A model generated the notes under the pieces. The model ran no database searches. It saw only the letters and a list, made by a program, of their open reading frames with translations, and had not been told where the DNA came from. Positions 1 to 8,468 of a stretch of 64,000 nt of DNA are shown piece after piece (positions within the stretch are counted from its first letter, which is position 1; every line of letters begins with the position of its first letter). The translations under genes and the position numbers were made by a program. Source of the DNA: Nitratireductor sp. GISD-1A_MAKvit (lineage in GTDB: Bacteria; Pseudomonadota; Alphaproteobacteria; Rhizobiales; Rhizobiaceae). The stretch lies in NCBI RefSeq assembly GCF_040819555.1, contig NZ_CP161920.1, forward strand, positions 943,501 to 1,007,500, read 5' to 3'.

Positions 1-128
1 AGCCAAAGGAGGACGACTGTCAGGGCGGCATTGAGCGGCGTGCCGAAGAATGGCGCGAGACGACGTAGCAGTGAGCGCATGTCAGGCCCGACGGCACGTG
101 GGATCGTATTGGACGCGGTATCGGCCAT
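1..128 (-). CDS. Amino-acid ABC transporter permease, N-terminal part (AapM-like), cut by window edge
   Basis: Only the first 42 codons lie in the window. They encode a cytoplasmic N-terminus with a basic stretch (RSLLRRLAPFFGTPLNAA) that runs into the first hydrophobic segment, as in the second permease of aap/bzt-type polar amino-acid importers. The ATG at 126-128 lies 3 bases past the stop of the preceding permease gene, so the two are almost certainly translated as one operon. The product should pair with the upstream permease to form the inner-membrane channel. The assignment rests mainly on gene order; the body of the protein and the expected ATPase gene would lie to the left. Confidence 0.75.
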   Translation of the reverse strand, partial: MADTASNTIPRAVGPDMRSLLRRLAPFFGTPLNAALTVVLLW

Positions 129-131
129 GTC

Positions 132-1274
132 TCAGCGCTCCACGATGGCAATGCGGCGATTGTAGGCGTTGAGCAGCGCGGACAATGCCAGGTTCACGGC
201 TAGAAAGACCCCGAGGATGATTGCCACGCCTTCGATCGCATGGCTGGTCTTGTTGATCATGGTGCTGACGACCGTCATGAAATCCTGGTAGCCGACGACG
301 ATTGCCAGAGTGGAGTTCTTGACCACGTTGATGTACTGGCTGTTCAGCGGCGGAACGATGCTTCGCAACGCCAGCGGCAAGACCACGAGCCGGTAGGTCT
401 GGCCTCGCGACAACCCCAGCGCGGTCGCCGCCTCCCACTGCCCCTTGCGAACAGCCAGAATTCCGCCTCGCACGATCTCGCCGATAAAGCCTGCGGTGTA
501 GAAAGTGAGGCCGATCAGGATTGTGGTCAGTTCCGGCGTCAGCGACCAGCCGCCCGCAAAGTTGGCTCGGCGGAATTCCGGGATGTCCAGAGATGCGGCG
601 TCGCGATAGGCGAACAGAAAGATGCTGGCGCCAACCGCAACGAACAGCCACGCCATGCTGACGTAGGCGGGACGCCGGCCAGTTTTCATGTGGCGCCGCC
701 GAGCTGCGTAAGACGCTCCCAAGAGAATGAAGGCACTGGCGCCGAGGAATGCCAGTGGCGCAAGCGCCGAAGCTGACCAGGTGAGAGCCGGCATCGAGAG
801 GCCTCGCACCGAGATGTGCGTGCCCGGCGCCAGCGTCCATGCCTCGGTGGCGAGCGGGAGGACTTCCCACCAAAGCGCGTAGTTGAAGATTAGCAGGACG
901 ACCAGCGGCGTGTTTCGGGCCACCTCCACCCAGACACGGCACAGACCGCTCACCAGCGGGTTGCTGCTGAGGCGGCCGATGCCGATGAACAGGCCGATCA
1001 CGCTGGCCAGCAGTATGACAAGGACGGAGATGAACAGGCTGTTTGACAGGCCGACGACCGCGGCCCACCAGTTCGGATCGGAAGACGAATAGGGCAAGAT
1101 CGTTTCGGCGATCTGGAAGTTTGCCGGTCGCCAGAGAAACCCGAAACCGAGAGGAATTCCGCGAAGTTCAAGGTTTCGCGCCGTGGCTGTGAGAAGCACG
1201 AACCCGAGAGCGGCGACGCCCGCCAGAAGAGCGGCCTGAACCATAATCGCCCGAATTCGAGCATCCTGCAGCAT
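132..1274 (-). CDS. Amino-acid ABC transporter permease (AapQ/BztB-like)
   Basis: A 380-residue inner-membrane permease of the HAAT/PAAT importer class. Several hydrophobic segments are visible, and the N-terminal half carries the conserved run GLSNSLFISVLVILLASVIG followed by VWVEVARNTPLVVLL. The C-terminal half contains the EAA-type coupling loop around GQWEAATALGLSRGQTYRLVVLP, which contacts the ATPase. The start at 1272-1274 was chosen because an AAGGAGG ribosome site lies 6 bases upstream; an open frame extends further upstream but without such a site. It sits between the binding-protein gene and a second permease, as in aapJQMP. The substrate is not determined; the lyase gene at the operon head hints at sulfur amino acids. 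Confidence 0.88.
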   Translation of the reverse strand: MLQDARIRAIMVQAALLAGVAALGFVLLTATARNLELRGIPLGFGFLWRPANFQIAETILPYSSSDPNWWAAVVGLSNSLFISVLVILLASVIGLFIGIGRLSSNPLVSGLCRVWVEVARNTPLVVLLIFNYALWWEVLPLATEAWTLAPGTHISVRGLSMPALTWSASALAPLAFLGASAFILLGASYAARRRHMKTGRRPAYVSMAWLFVAVGASIFLFAYRDAASLDIPEFRRANFAGGWSLTPELTTILIGLTFYTAGFIGEIVRGGILAVRKGQWEAATALGLSRGQTYRLVVLPLALRSIVPPLNSQYINVVKNSTLAIVVGYQDFMTVVSTMINKTSHAIEGVAIILGVFLAVNLALSALLNAYNRRIAIVER

Positions 1275-1327
1275 CTCTGCCTCCTTGCACTGTGGCCGCC
1301 CGGCCCTCGCCGGACGGCCGTCCACGG

Positions 1328-2350
1328 CTACTTGAACGGAATGGGGAACAGTATTCCGCCGTCCCGCGGAAGCGCGTTGAGGCGGCGTTCGGCCTTCAGC
1401 GGGCTCTCCTCGCCGAGATTGCGCGCGAACACCTCGCCGTAGTTGCCGACTTGCTTGATCACGTTGTAGATCCATTTGTCGTCGAGCTTCAGAGGTTCGC
1501 CGATACCCGGATCCACGCCAAGAGCCTTGCGGGTTTCGCCGTCCGTTGCACTAGTGGCGATTTCATCGACGTTCTTGGATGTGATACCGCGATCTTCCGC
1601 CCACACCATGGCATTAAAAGCGTAGCGGACGATGTCGAACCAGCGGTCGTCGCCGCGAGGTATAGCCAGAGCAAGCGGTTCCGTCGTCGCTCCGCTCTGG
1701 AAGATCGCATGCTCGTCGGGATTGCCCGCGACCGCTGCCCTCTGGCCGGCAATCGCGAAACCGTCGCTCATGTAACCGTCACACCGCCCGCCGAAATAGG
1801 CGTCGCGCGCAAGGATCGTCGAGTCGAAGTAGACCCGTTCGACCTTTACTTGATTTTGCTGCTCGATCAGGTCGAGCGCATTTTCCACGAGGCTGCCGCC
1901 GCCCTGAAGGCAGATGGTCAGCCCGTCGAGATCGGCTGCGGCCTCTACGTTCAACGACTTGCGCAGCATGATCGCGTCACCGTCCACCAGGTTGATGGCT
2001 ACGAAACGGACTGCCACGTCGCGGGTATATGTCCAGGTCGTGGTGCGAGCCAGCACGTCGACTTCGCCGGTCTGGACGGCCGGTATCCGCTGGGCGGCAT
2101 TCAGCGGCACGAACTGGGCCTTTTGGCTGTCGCCGAAAAAGGCAGCTGCGACGGCGCGACAGCTGTCGACGTCGAACCCTGTCCACATCCCCTTGTCGTC
2201 GGGACGGGAAAGCCCAGGCACCCCCTGACTGGCGCCGCAGCTTACATAACCGCGTTCACGGACCTTATCCGTGATGGATTGCGCGTTCGCCGACCCGGCC
2301 CCGATCACGACCATTGCCGCGGCGACGGCAAACTGAACTGCACGTTTCAT
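1328..2350 (-). CDS. Periplasmic amino-acid-binding protein (AapJ-like)
   Basis: A 340-residue periplasmic solute-binding protein for the ABC importer encoded just downstream. Residues 1-22 form a typical signal peptide (MKRAVQFAVAAAM..., cleavage after SANA). The mature part starts SITDKVRERGYVSCG, matching the AapJ/BztA family, and keeps the family motif GMWTGFDVDSCRAVAAAFFGD and the conserved end RRLNALPRDGGILFPIPF. The start at 2348-2350 follows a GGAGAG ribosome site. The upstream lyase gene ends one base before this start codon, so expression is probably coupled. Ligand specificity cannot be read from the sequence; family members bind a broad range of L-amino acids. Confidence 0.9.
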   Translation of the reverse strand: MKRAVQFAVAAAMVVIGAGSANAQSITDKVRERGYVSCGASQGVPGLSRPDDKGMWTGFDVDSCRAVAAAFFGDSQKAQFVPLNAAQRIPAVQTGEVDVLARTTTWTYTRDVAVRFVAINLVDGDAIMLRKSLNVEAAADLDGLTICLQGGGSLVENALDLIEQQNQVKVERVYFDSTILARDAYFGGRCDGYMSDGFAIAGQRAAVAGNPDEHAIFQSGATTEPLALAIPRGDDRWFDIVRYAFNAMVWAEDRGITSKNVDEIATSATDGETRKALGVDPGIGEPLKLDDKWIYNVIKQVGNYGEVFARNLGEESPLKAERRLNALPRDGGILFPIPFK

Positions 2351-2351
2351 C

Positions 2352-3575
2352 TCATCTCTCCTCTTTCTGTAGTTCCCGTTGATCAGCGGCTTGTTTGCAT
2401 GCGCCGCGCATAGTGACGGAGGATAAGGTTGCCAGCGCCGCCTCAATGTCTGCCTTCAGATCCTCGACGGGCTCGAGCCCGACCGAGAACCGGATAAGTT
2501 TTGGCGACGCGGAACCAGCTGCGCCGTTCGATCTGAATGGGCTTTGCGGTGTAACGATGCTTTGGGTGCTACCCCAGCTCGCGCCAATTCGGAAAACCCG
2601 CAGTGCGTCCACGAATGTGGATGTGAATTCTTGATAGGGGGGTGCCAGTTCGATGGAGAAGAGGCCGCTCGCTCCGCGGAAATCTCGCTTCCAGAGATGA
2701 TGCCCAGGATCGCCCGGCAGAGCAGGATGCAGGACCCGTGCGATCTCTGGACGCGCGATGAGCCAATGCGCCAGGGTCAGCGCCGAGGCGCCCTCCCGCT
2801 CGATGCGGAGAGGCATCGTCTGAAGGCCGCGCAACGCCAGGCTCGCATCGTCGGCAGATACGCCCAGCCCCATGAGGCGACTGACGTCCTTCATTCGACG
2901 GAAGAGGGCTTCGTCGCGAGTCACAAGAGCGCCGAGGAGCACGTCCGCATGACCGCCAGCGTGCTTGGACAGCGCCTCCATGACGATATCAGCACCAAGA
3001 TCAAGGGGATTGCAGCACAGCGCCGATGCCCAGGTGTTGTCGGCAAGCACACGCACCCCCGATGCGTGTGCCGCATGGGCGATGGCGGGAATGTCCTGGA
3101 TCTCCATCGTGTTCGAGCCGGGGGACTCGACCACAACCATTCGGGTACGATCGTCGAGAAATGCACCGATACCGGACGCGATCCCCGGGTCGTAGAGCAC
3201 GACCTCGACGCCGAAGGCCGCAAGCATTTCCGTGCAGAATGTGCGCGTCGATCCGTAAGCAGAAGTCGTCACCAGCACGCGGTCTCCGGCTTTCAGGAAC
3301 GCACTGAGGGCAAGCACCGTCGCGGACTGCCCTGATGGCAGGCACAGGCAATGGTCCGCAGCGTACAGTTCGGAAATGCGCGCCTCCAATGTGCGGCTGG
3401 TCGGCGTGCCGTAGAGACCATAGGTGTAGCCGTCGTAGAAATGCTCGTAGCGTCGCTCGAAGGCATCGGACGAGGGAAAGATGATGGTCGAAGCCCGCGT
3501 CACCGGAACGGCAAGGCTGGCGAAGCCCTCGTCGCTCGCAGGTTCGGCACGCAGCAATCTGGTTTCTGTCTTCAA
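2352..3575 (-). CDS. metC: PLP-dependent cystathionine beta-lyase-like enzyme (trans-sulfuration family)
   Basis: A 407-residue cytosolic enzyme of the Cys/Met metabolism PLP family. Visible motifs are the N-terminal YGLYGTPTSRTLEARI, the cofactor-holding stretch LCLPSGQSATVLAL, the aspartate segment VLADNTWASALCCNPLDLGADIVMEALSKHAGGH with the Schiff-base lysine in SKHAGGH, and the C-terminal RFSVGLEPVEDL. Family members cleave cystathionine or cystine to pyruvate, ammonia and a thiol. I place the start at a TTG (3573-3575) because GAGGAG lies 7 bases upstream and the next candidate start is far away. As first gene of an amino-acid import operon it probably degrades the imported compound. It could instead be a different beta- or gamma-lyase. 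Confidence 0.85.
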   Translation of the reverse strand: MKTETRLLRAEPASDEGFASLAVPVTRASTIIFPSSDAFERRYEHFYDGYTYGLYGTPTSRTLEARISELYAADHCLCLPSGQSATVLALSAFLKAGDRVLVTTSAYGSTRTFCTEMLAAFGVEVVLYDPGIASGIGAFLDDRTRMVVVESPGSNTMEIQDIPAIAHAAHASGVRVLADNTWASALCCNPLDLGADIVMEALSKHAGGHADVLLGALVTRDEALFRRMKDVSRLMGLGVSADDASLALRGLQTMPLRIEREGASALTLAHWLIARPEIARVLHPALPGDPGHHLWKRDFRGASGLFSIELAPPYQEFTSTFVDALRVFRIGASWGSTQSIVTPQSPFRSNGAAGSASPKLIRFSVGLEPVEDLKADIEAALATLSSVTMRGACKQAADQRELQKEER

Positions 3576-3661
3576 GGCCAATCTCCTCAATAGAGGTGTA
3601 GCCCAGTGCACCTATGTGCGATAATGCTGCCGCTAGGTGTACATTATGCGTTGGTGTTATC
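3576..3661. promoter_or_regulatory. Divergent promoter region with LysR-type inverted repeat
   Basis: The 86 bases between the lyase gene and the divergent lysR gene contain an imperfect inverted repeat, GTGCACCTA at 3606-3614 and TAGGTGTAC at 3634-3642 (8 of 9 positions match). A related half-site, AGGTGTAG, lies at 3593-3600. This size and placement fit a LysR-type regulator that controls the transporter operon and itself. Direct binding is inference. Confidence 0.45.
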
Positions 3662-4585
3662 ATGCATCTTGGAGAGCTTGAGGCCTTCGATGCCGTCATG
3701 CGGATGGGCAGCACAAATCGGGCTGCCGACTTCCTGGGTATCAGCCAGCCGGCGGTCAGCCGGGCGATTGGCCGCCTCGCGAGATCCACGAGGCTGACGT
3801 TGTTCCGACAGGTTGGCGGACGTCTCGTGCCGACGCCTGAGGCGTTGAGCCTGCACGAGGAGGTGCAGCGCGCCTTTGTTGGCTTGGACCAGCTGCGCGC
3901 CCGCGCCGCGATGATACGTGAATTCGGCACCGGGGGGCTTCGGCTGGCATGCTATCCCGCGCTCGGTCTGTCCTTCGCACCCAAGGCGATCCAGCGATAT
4001 CGAACCAGGGACCGGTCGGGACATGTGACCCTCCTTATCGCAGGTTCGAACGCTGTGCGCGACATGGTCGCCTCCGGTCAGGCGGATGTCGGGCTGGCTG
4101 CCGACGAAATCGACGTGTCGCGCGTCTCCACGCAATCCTTCATGTCCGCACCCGCCGTGTGCGTCATGCCGGCAGGCCATCGCTTGTCCAGCCGCGAAAC
4201 AGTTTCGCCCAGTGACCTCGCCGGAGAGCCGTTCATAGCCCTTTCACCCGATGATACCGTTCGCAGGCGGATCGAGCGTATATTCGAAGAAGCCGGCATG
4301 CAGGCGCGCACCGTTGTCGAGACGCAGTATTCCGAGGTGGTCTGCAATCTGGCGCTCGAAGGCGTTGGTGTTGGAATCGCCAATTCCATAACGTTCAGGG
4401 CCAGCAAATTCGAAGAGCGTGGCCTAGTCGCTCGCCCATTCCATCCCAGGATTGCATTCAAGGCCCTGGTCCTCACAGCAAAGGAGCGACTGAAGTCTGC
4501 CCAAACGCAAGCCCTTGTTGCGGCGCTTCATGACACACGTAATCAATTCAGTATCATTGCCGCACCTGCCATGACTGGTGACTAG
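3662..4585 (+). CDS. LysR-family transcriptional regulator
   Basis: A 307-residue regulator with an N-terminal winged helix-turn-helix (residues about 3-62; MGSTNRAADFLGISQPAVSRAIGRLAR, the canonical LysR recognition helix) and a C-terminal substrate-binding-like effector domain from about residue 95. I start at the ATG at 3662 because MHLGELEAF is the usual LysR beginning; an upstream in-frame ATG at 3614 would add 16 unrelated residues. It is divergent from the metC-aap-like operon across an 86-base gap, the classic arrangement for a LysR regulator and its target. The inducer is likely a substrate or product of the lyase, which is inference. Confidence 0.9.
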   Translation: MHLGELEAFDAVMRMGSTNRAADFLGISQPAVSRAIGRLARSTRLTLFRQVGGRLVPTPEALSLHEEVQRAFVGLDQLRARAAMIREFGTGGLRLACYPALGLSFAPKAIQRYRTRDRSGHVTLLIAGSNAVRDMVASGQADVGLAADEIDVSRVSTQSFMSAPAVCVMPAGHRLSSRETVSPSDLAGEPFIALSPDDTVRRRIERIFEEAGMQARTVVETQYSEVVCNLALEGVGVGIANSITFRASKFEERGLVARPFHPRIAFKALVLTAKERLKSAQTQALVAALHDTRNQFSIIAAPAMTGD

Positions 4586-4674
4586 TCCAGGATAGGTCGT
4601 CAGCGCGGCGGTTGGGGCGTTCGGACGAGCCCGCAAAGCAAGCTGCCTGATAGTCCTTATGCTCAGCCCGTCGC

Positions 4675-5052
4675 TCATTCGCGGATGGTTTCGGGCCGAA
4701 AGCCCATACCGATCAGACGGCCTGTAAGATGCGGCAGGAGCCGCGAGCGCGCGATGAATCGCATGAAGGCCGGCGGGCCGGAAGATGGTTGCCCGCCATC
4801 CGGCTTGCGCCGTCGCCGCATCATGAGCTGCAGCTTCTGGGTCGCTTTAGTCGGAAAGCTCCTGCGCTTCTGGACGGCGTGCAGGTGCGCGTCCGTCAAC
4901 GTGCCCTCACGGAGCGGGCCGGCAAGGATGTTGGCGGCCCGGACCGTGAGGCCGCGAACGGCGCCATCCCGTTCGACCAGCCCGGTGGCCGTCGAGCCCA
5001 TTTCTAGCCGGAAACCGGGAAATGTGCGTGCCTTGTCGGCGATGAAGTCTAG
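4675..5052 (-). pseudogene. C-terminal remnant of an FAD-dependent monooxygenase, cut by the IS
   Basis: About 125 codons in one frame resemble the C-terminal region of PheA/TfdB-type FAD monooxygenases: LDFIADKARTFPGFRLEM, VERDGAVRGLTVRAANILAGPLREGTLTDAH, and a basic tail ending GMGFRPETIRE. There is no N-terminal FAD-binding half: the frame enters directly from the insertion element, and the sequence on its other side does not continue the protein. It is a dead fragment, strand minus, stop at 4675. It marks where older host or accessory DNA was cut. The exact family is a judgement from short motifs. Confidence 0.55.
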
Positions 5053-5068
5053 GGTCAGGACTCGTTGA

Positions 5069-5829
5069 TCAGAGCCAGAAGATGACGGTTGCGGCGAGAG
5101 CGATGGCTGAGAAGAAAGCCATTGGGCACCTGTCGTAGCGGGTAGCAACACGCCGCCAGTCCTTGAGACGCCCGAACATGATCTCGATCCGGTTGCGCCG
5201 TTTGTAGCGGCGCTTGTCGTATTTGACGGTCTTGTTTCGGGATTTCCTACCCGGAATGCAGGGAGTGATCCCCTTCGCTTGTAAAGCGTCACGAAACCAG
5301 TCGGCATCGTATCCACGGTCGGCCAGCAGCCATTTGGCCTTGGGAAGTTCATCAAGCAAGGCGGCAGCACCGGTGTAATCGCTGACCTGTCCCGCCGTTA
5401 TAAAGAAACTGATCGGGCGACCATTCGTATCCGTTACGGCATGAAGCTTGGTGTTCATGCCGCCTTTCGTGCGCCCAATCAGGCGACCTGCGCCCCCTTT
5501 TTTACCCGCAGGCTGGAAGCCGTGCGGTGGGCCTTGAGATAGGTCGCGTCGATCATGATCGTCTTGCGCTCCGCAGTATCAGGCACAGCCAGGCCTTCCA
5601 TCATCTGGAGAAAGATGCCCTTGTCACCCCAGCGTTTCCAGCGGTTGTAAAGCGTCTTTGCGGGGCCGTATTCCTTCGGCGCATCACACCACCTGAGCCC
5701 ATTGCGGTTGACGAAGATGATCCCGCTCAGAATGCGGCGATCATCAACACGCTGACGGCCATGGCTCTTGGGGAAATACGGCCGGAGACGAGCCATTTGC
5801 TCGTCCGTCAGCCAAAACAAATTACTCAT
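5069..5829 (-). CDS. IS5-family transposase, two frames joined by -1 ribosomal frameshift
   Basis: The first frame starts at 5829 (MSNLFWLTDEQMARLRPYFP) and ends after VKKGAQVA at 5479. The second runs to 5069 with the DDE parts: LLADRGYDADWF carries the second aspartate and RNRIEIMFGRLKDWRR the glutamate; the first aspartate is in IMIDATYLKAH of frame one. In the -1 frame the proteins join as GGAGRLIGRTKGGMNTKLHA, the normal transposase sequence. Only the fused product would hold the complete DDE site. Both frames look intact, so the copy may be active. Confidence 0.85.
5497..5503 (-). other. Slippery heptamer AAAAAAG for -1 frameshifting
   Basis: On the minus strand the codons GTA AAA AAG create the heptamer A AAA AAG, the classical -1 slippage sequence. 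Slipping here moves the ribosome exactly into the frame that continues the transposase. This is the normal control of IS5/IS427 transposase synthesis and should not be confused with the +1-base defects found elsewhere in the window. Confidence 0.8.
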
Positions 5830-5892
5830 CAGTCGGGCTCCTATGCGCCCTGCTGAATCACAGCCGTCAATTCAAATCAATGGGTCCTGAGC

Positions 5893-5972
5893 CTAGGGTG
5901 CGGCACAGCCTGCGAACTGCCTGATTGGAACACTTTTGCGAAATGGGGCGTGGACACCTTCCGAATATACAT
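5893..5972 (-). pseudogene. VapB/AbrB-type antitoxin N-terminal fragment (tentative)
   Basis: A minus-strand frame starting at ATG 5970-5972 encodes MYIRKVSTPHFAKVFQSGSS followed by QAVPHPR, then runs into the IS and stops. AKVFQSG-SQAV is very close to the start of VapB/MazE-type swapped-hairpin antitoxins (AKxFxNGRSQAVRLP). If correct, an antitoxin gene was cut by the IS and the rest is gone; no matching VapC lies next to it. The match covers only about 12 residues, so this is a suggestion. Confidence 0.35.
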
Positions 5973-6012
5973 CAAAGCATTTACGATGTGCCGGCACCCG
6001 AAACAGGTGAAT

Positions 6013-6441
6013 CTAGTTGTCTACGCGATCCGCTGAACTTGCAGCAGCATCCTCCGGTATCTCCTTCAAGAAGCTTCGGCCGGACTGCAGATGCTTGCCG
6101 AGCGTGTCGACGAATCCTTCGAACCGCACTCGACCCTTGGCTTGTGCTGCAGAATAGGCATCGGGCGCTATGGGCGGTGTGACTGTGAGCCAGAAGCGCA
6201 CGAACAGCGCAAGCGTTTCGGCCGAGATGCCAAGATCCCTCTCAATCCGGGCGACCTGTCGGGAAAGCCGGTCGAGGCGTCTGGCAAGTGCTGCCTCCTG
6301 CATCTGGGCATTGTCGGGCGAGAAAAAGGATTCGAGCGCCGCCTCGACAATTGAAGAGCGCGTTATTTTCTTGCGCGCGGCAAGTTCGGCGACCTGATCG
6401 ATCAGGGCAACTGGCAGGGAGGCGTTGAGACGATCGCGCAT
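6013..6441 (-). CDS. CopG-family (ribbon-helix-helix) DNA-binding protein of the tra cluster
   Basis: A 142-residue protein with an N-terminal ribbon-helix-helix: RLNASLPVALIDQVAELAARKKITRSSIVEAALESFF, residues about 3-40. This is followed by a helical region (AALARRLDRLSRQVARIERDLG) and a conserved tail. The same protein follows traG in many alphaproteobacterial mobile elements, where it precedes trbB. Here it is the last tra-region gene before the IS, and trbB is absent. The start at 6441 has AAGGA 8 bases upstream; the ATG at 6447 would be too close to it. It ends up 11 bases from traG and is probably co-transcribed. The likely role is repression or relaxosome support; this is inference. 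Confidence 0.82.
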   Translation of the reverse strand: MRDRLNASLPVALIDQVAELAARKKITRSSIVEAALESFFSPDNAQMQEAALARRLDRLSRQVARIERDLGISAETLALFVRFWLTVTPPIAPDAYSAAQAKGRVRFEGFVDTLGKHLQSGRSFLKEIPEDAAASSADRVDN

Positions 6442-6452
6442 GGCCATATTCC

Positions 6453-8453
6453 TTACAGTTCGATACCGTCATCGGGATTGAGTGAAGTCTGCCGGGCGAT
6501 ACGGCCCATCTGGCGGCGGATCGCCTGTCGCTGGCGGGCGTTGTCCTCCTGATCATCGTCGAGCATGATTCTGAACTCGTTTTCGGGAGCGGGTTCGGTC
6601 TTCTCGTGGACGATCTCGACATGGTCGGGGAGTTCGGGCTCACGGCGCAGGCTGGAATTGGCCTTGTCTTCCTTCTTCTTCCTGGCCTCTTCGGCGGCAG
6701 CGATCAGTGTTTCGTCCGGTTTGACCGGCTTGAGCACCGACCAGCCATCCGGCCGCGCGGTGACGACGAGTTTTGCGGGATCTGGCGGTGGCAGAATGCG
6801 TTCACTGAGACGCTGATCTTCAAAATACCGCGCCTTCTTCGCGCGGATCGGCGGCGTGCCGGCGACCATGACGATCTCGTCATCGGGCGGAAGCTGCATG
6901 ATCTCGCCGGGCGTAAGGAGCTGGCGGGCGGTCTCGGAGCGCGAGACCATGATGTGCCCCAGCCAGGGCGCAAGCCGGCTGCCGGCATAGTTTTGCATCG
7001 CCTTCATCTCGGTTGCTGTGCCGAGCGCATCGGAAACGCGCTTTGCCGTGCGCTCGTCATTGGTGGCAAAGCTGACACGCACATGGCAGTTGTCGAGGAT
7101 GGCGTTGTTCTGGCCGTAGGCCTTTTCGATCTGGTTGAGCGACTGGGCGATCAGAAAGCTCTTGATACCGTAGCCGGCCATGAAAGCCAGCGCGCTCTCG
7201 AAGAAGTCGAGCCGGCCGAGCGCCGGAAACTCGTCGAGCAGCATCAGGACGCGATGTTTGCGCTTTTTCGTATGGAGATCCTCGGTTAGGCGGCGGCCGA
7301 TCTGGTTGAGCACCAGGCGGATGAGCGGCTTGGTGCGGGAGATGTCGGATGGCGGCACCACGAGATAGAGTGTGGAAGGCTTTGCGTCGGCAATCAGGTC
7401 TTCGATGCTCCAGTCGCAGCGCGCGGTGACGGCCGCAACGACAGGATCGCGATAGAGGCCGAGAAAGCTCATGGCGGTCGAGAGCACACCGGAACGCTCA
7501 TTGTCGGATTTGTTCAGGAGCTCGCGGGCGGTCGAGGCGACCACGGGATGCGGGCCAGCTTCGCCCAGATGCCTGGTGGCCATCATACCATCGAGCGTGG
7601 CTTCGATCGTGCGACGGGGATCGGAGAGAAAAGCCGCGACACCGGCAAGCGTCTTGTCCTTCTCCGCATAGAGGACGTGGAGGATGGCGCCGACCAGGAG
7701 CGAATGGCTGGTCTTTTCCCAGTGGTTGCGCCTTTCGAGTGACCCTTCGGGATCGACCAACACATCGGCGATGTTCTGGACGTCGCGAACCTCCCATTCG
7801 CCGCGCCGCACCTCGAGCAGCGGATTATAGGCGGCAGATGCCGCATTGGTCGGATCAAACAGGAGCACGCGACCGTGCTTTCCTCGGAAGCCCGCCGTGA
7901 GCTCCCAGTTCTCACCCTTGATGTCGTGGACGATGGCCGAGCCGGGCCAGGTCAGCAACGAGGGCACTACGAGGCCGACGCCCTTGCCCGATCGTGTCGG
8001 CGCAAAGCACAGCACATGCTCCGGCCCGTCATGGCGCAGATAATCCCGATCGAGCTTTCCGAGCACAACGCCGTCGGGGCCGAGCAGCCCGGCCTTCTCG
8101 ATCTCGGGCCGCTCTGCCCATCGCGCCGAACCATAGGTATCGATATCGGCCGCCTCGCGGGCGCGCATCACCGACATGGTGATGGCGATGCCGATTGCAA
8201 GGAACCCGCCCGACGCCGCGATGATGCCGCCCTCGGCGAAGATGCGCGGGGCATAGGCGTCGTAAAAATACCACCACCAGAAGATCGCCGGTGGATAATA
8301 GACCGGCCAGCCCATCACCTCGAACCAGGCCGGGCCGAGCTGAGGCTGGAAGCCGAGCCGCCAGGCGACCCATTGCGTGCCTGACCAGACCGAGATGAGC
8401 ACGATCAGGAAGACGATGGAAATCTGGCCCCAGAGGATTTTCGTGCCGGACAT
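6453..8453 (-). CDS. traG: Conjugal transfer coupling protein TraG (VirD4-type ATPase)
   Basis: A 666-residue type IV coupling protein that would link the relaxosome to a type IV secretion channel. Two to three N-terminal membrane segments lie within residues 1-95. The Walker A motif is APTRSGKGVG (about residue 150), and Walker B is VLMLLDEFPALGRLDF (about residue 395). The family signature FGSARWA appears here as YGSARWA. Length matches TraG of Ti-type and Trb-linked systems. It lies 15 bases after the relaxase gene, in the same operon. The matching secretion genes trbB-trbI are missing from the window, so this protein may now serve a channel encoded elsewhere or be an orphan. Confidence 0.93.
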   Translation of the reverse strand: MSGTKILWGQISIVFLIVLISVWSGTQWVAWRLGFQPQLGPAWFEVMGWPVYYPPAIFWWWYFYDAYAPRIFAEGGIIAASGGFLAIGIAITMSVMRAREAADIDTYGSARWAERPEIEKAGLLGPDGVVLGKLDRDYLRHDGPEHVLCFAPTRSGKGVGLVVPSLLTWPGSAIVHDIKGENWELTAGFRGKHGRVLLFDPTNAASAAYNPLLEVRRGEWEVRDVQNIADVLVDPEGSLERRNHWEKTSHSLLVGAILHVLYAEKDKTLAGVAAFLSDPRRTIEATLDGMMATRHLGEAGPHPVVASTARELLNKSDNERSGVLSTAMSFLGLYRDPVVAAVTARCDWSIEDLIADAKPSTLYLVVPPSDISRTKPLIRLVLNQIGRRLTEDLHTKKRKHRVLMLLDEFPALGRLDFFESALAFMAGYGIKSFLIAQSLNQIEKAYGQNNAILDNCHVRVSFATNDERTAKRVSDALGTATEMKAMQNYAGSRLAPWLGHIMVSRSETARQLLTPGEIMQLPPDDEIVMVAGTPPIRAKKARYFEDQRLSERILPPPDPAKLVVTARPDGWSVLKPVKPDETLIAAAEEARKKKEDKANSSLRREPELPDHVEIVHEKTEPAPENEFRIMLDDDQEDNARQRQAIRRQMGRIARQTSLNPDDGIEL

Positions 8454-8468
8454 GAGAGATTCCTTTCG

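Larger units (their letters stand above)
5053..5892 (-). mobile_element. IS5-family insertion sequence (IS427-like), 840 bp
   Basis: Imperfect terminal inverted repeats, GGTCAGGACTCGTTGAT at the left end (5053) and GCTCAGGACCCATTGAT read inward from 5892 (14 of 17 match), enclose a two-frame transposase. The 4-base sequence CTAG flanks the element on both sides (5049-5052 and 5893-5896), as expected for a target-site duplication in this group. The flanks do not join into one intact gene, so other rearrangements happened here besides the simple insertion. The element lies exactly between the amino-acid transport region and the conjugation block. Confidence 0.85.

Noticed and set aside
5479..5503. 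The transposase frame change as another single-base error
   Set aside because: The site is a canonical A AAA AAG slippage sequence and the shift is -1, as normal for this IS group, unlike the +1 defects elsewhere.
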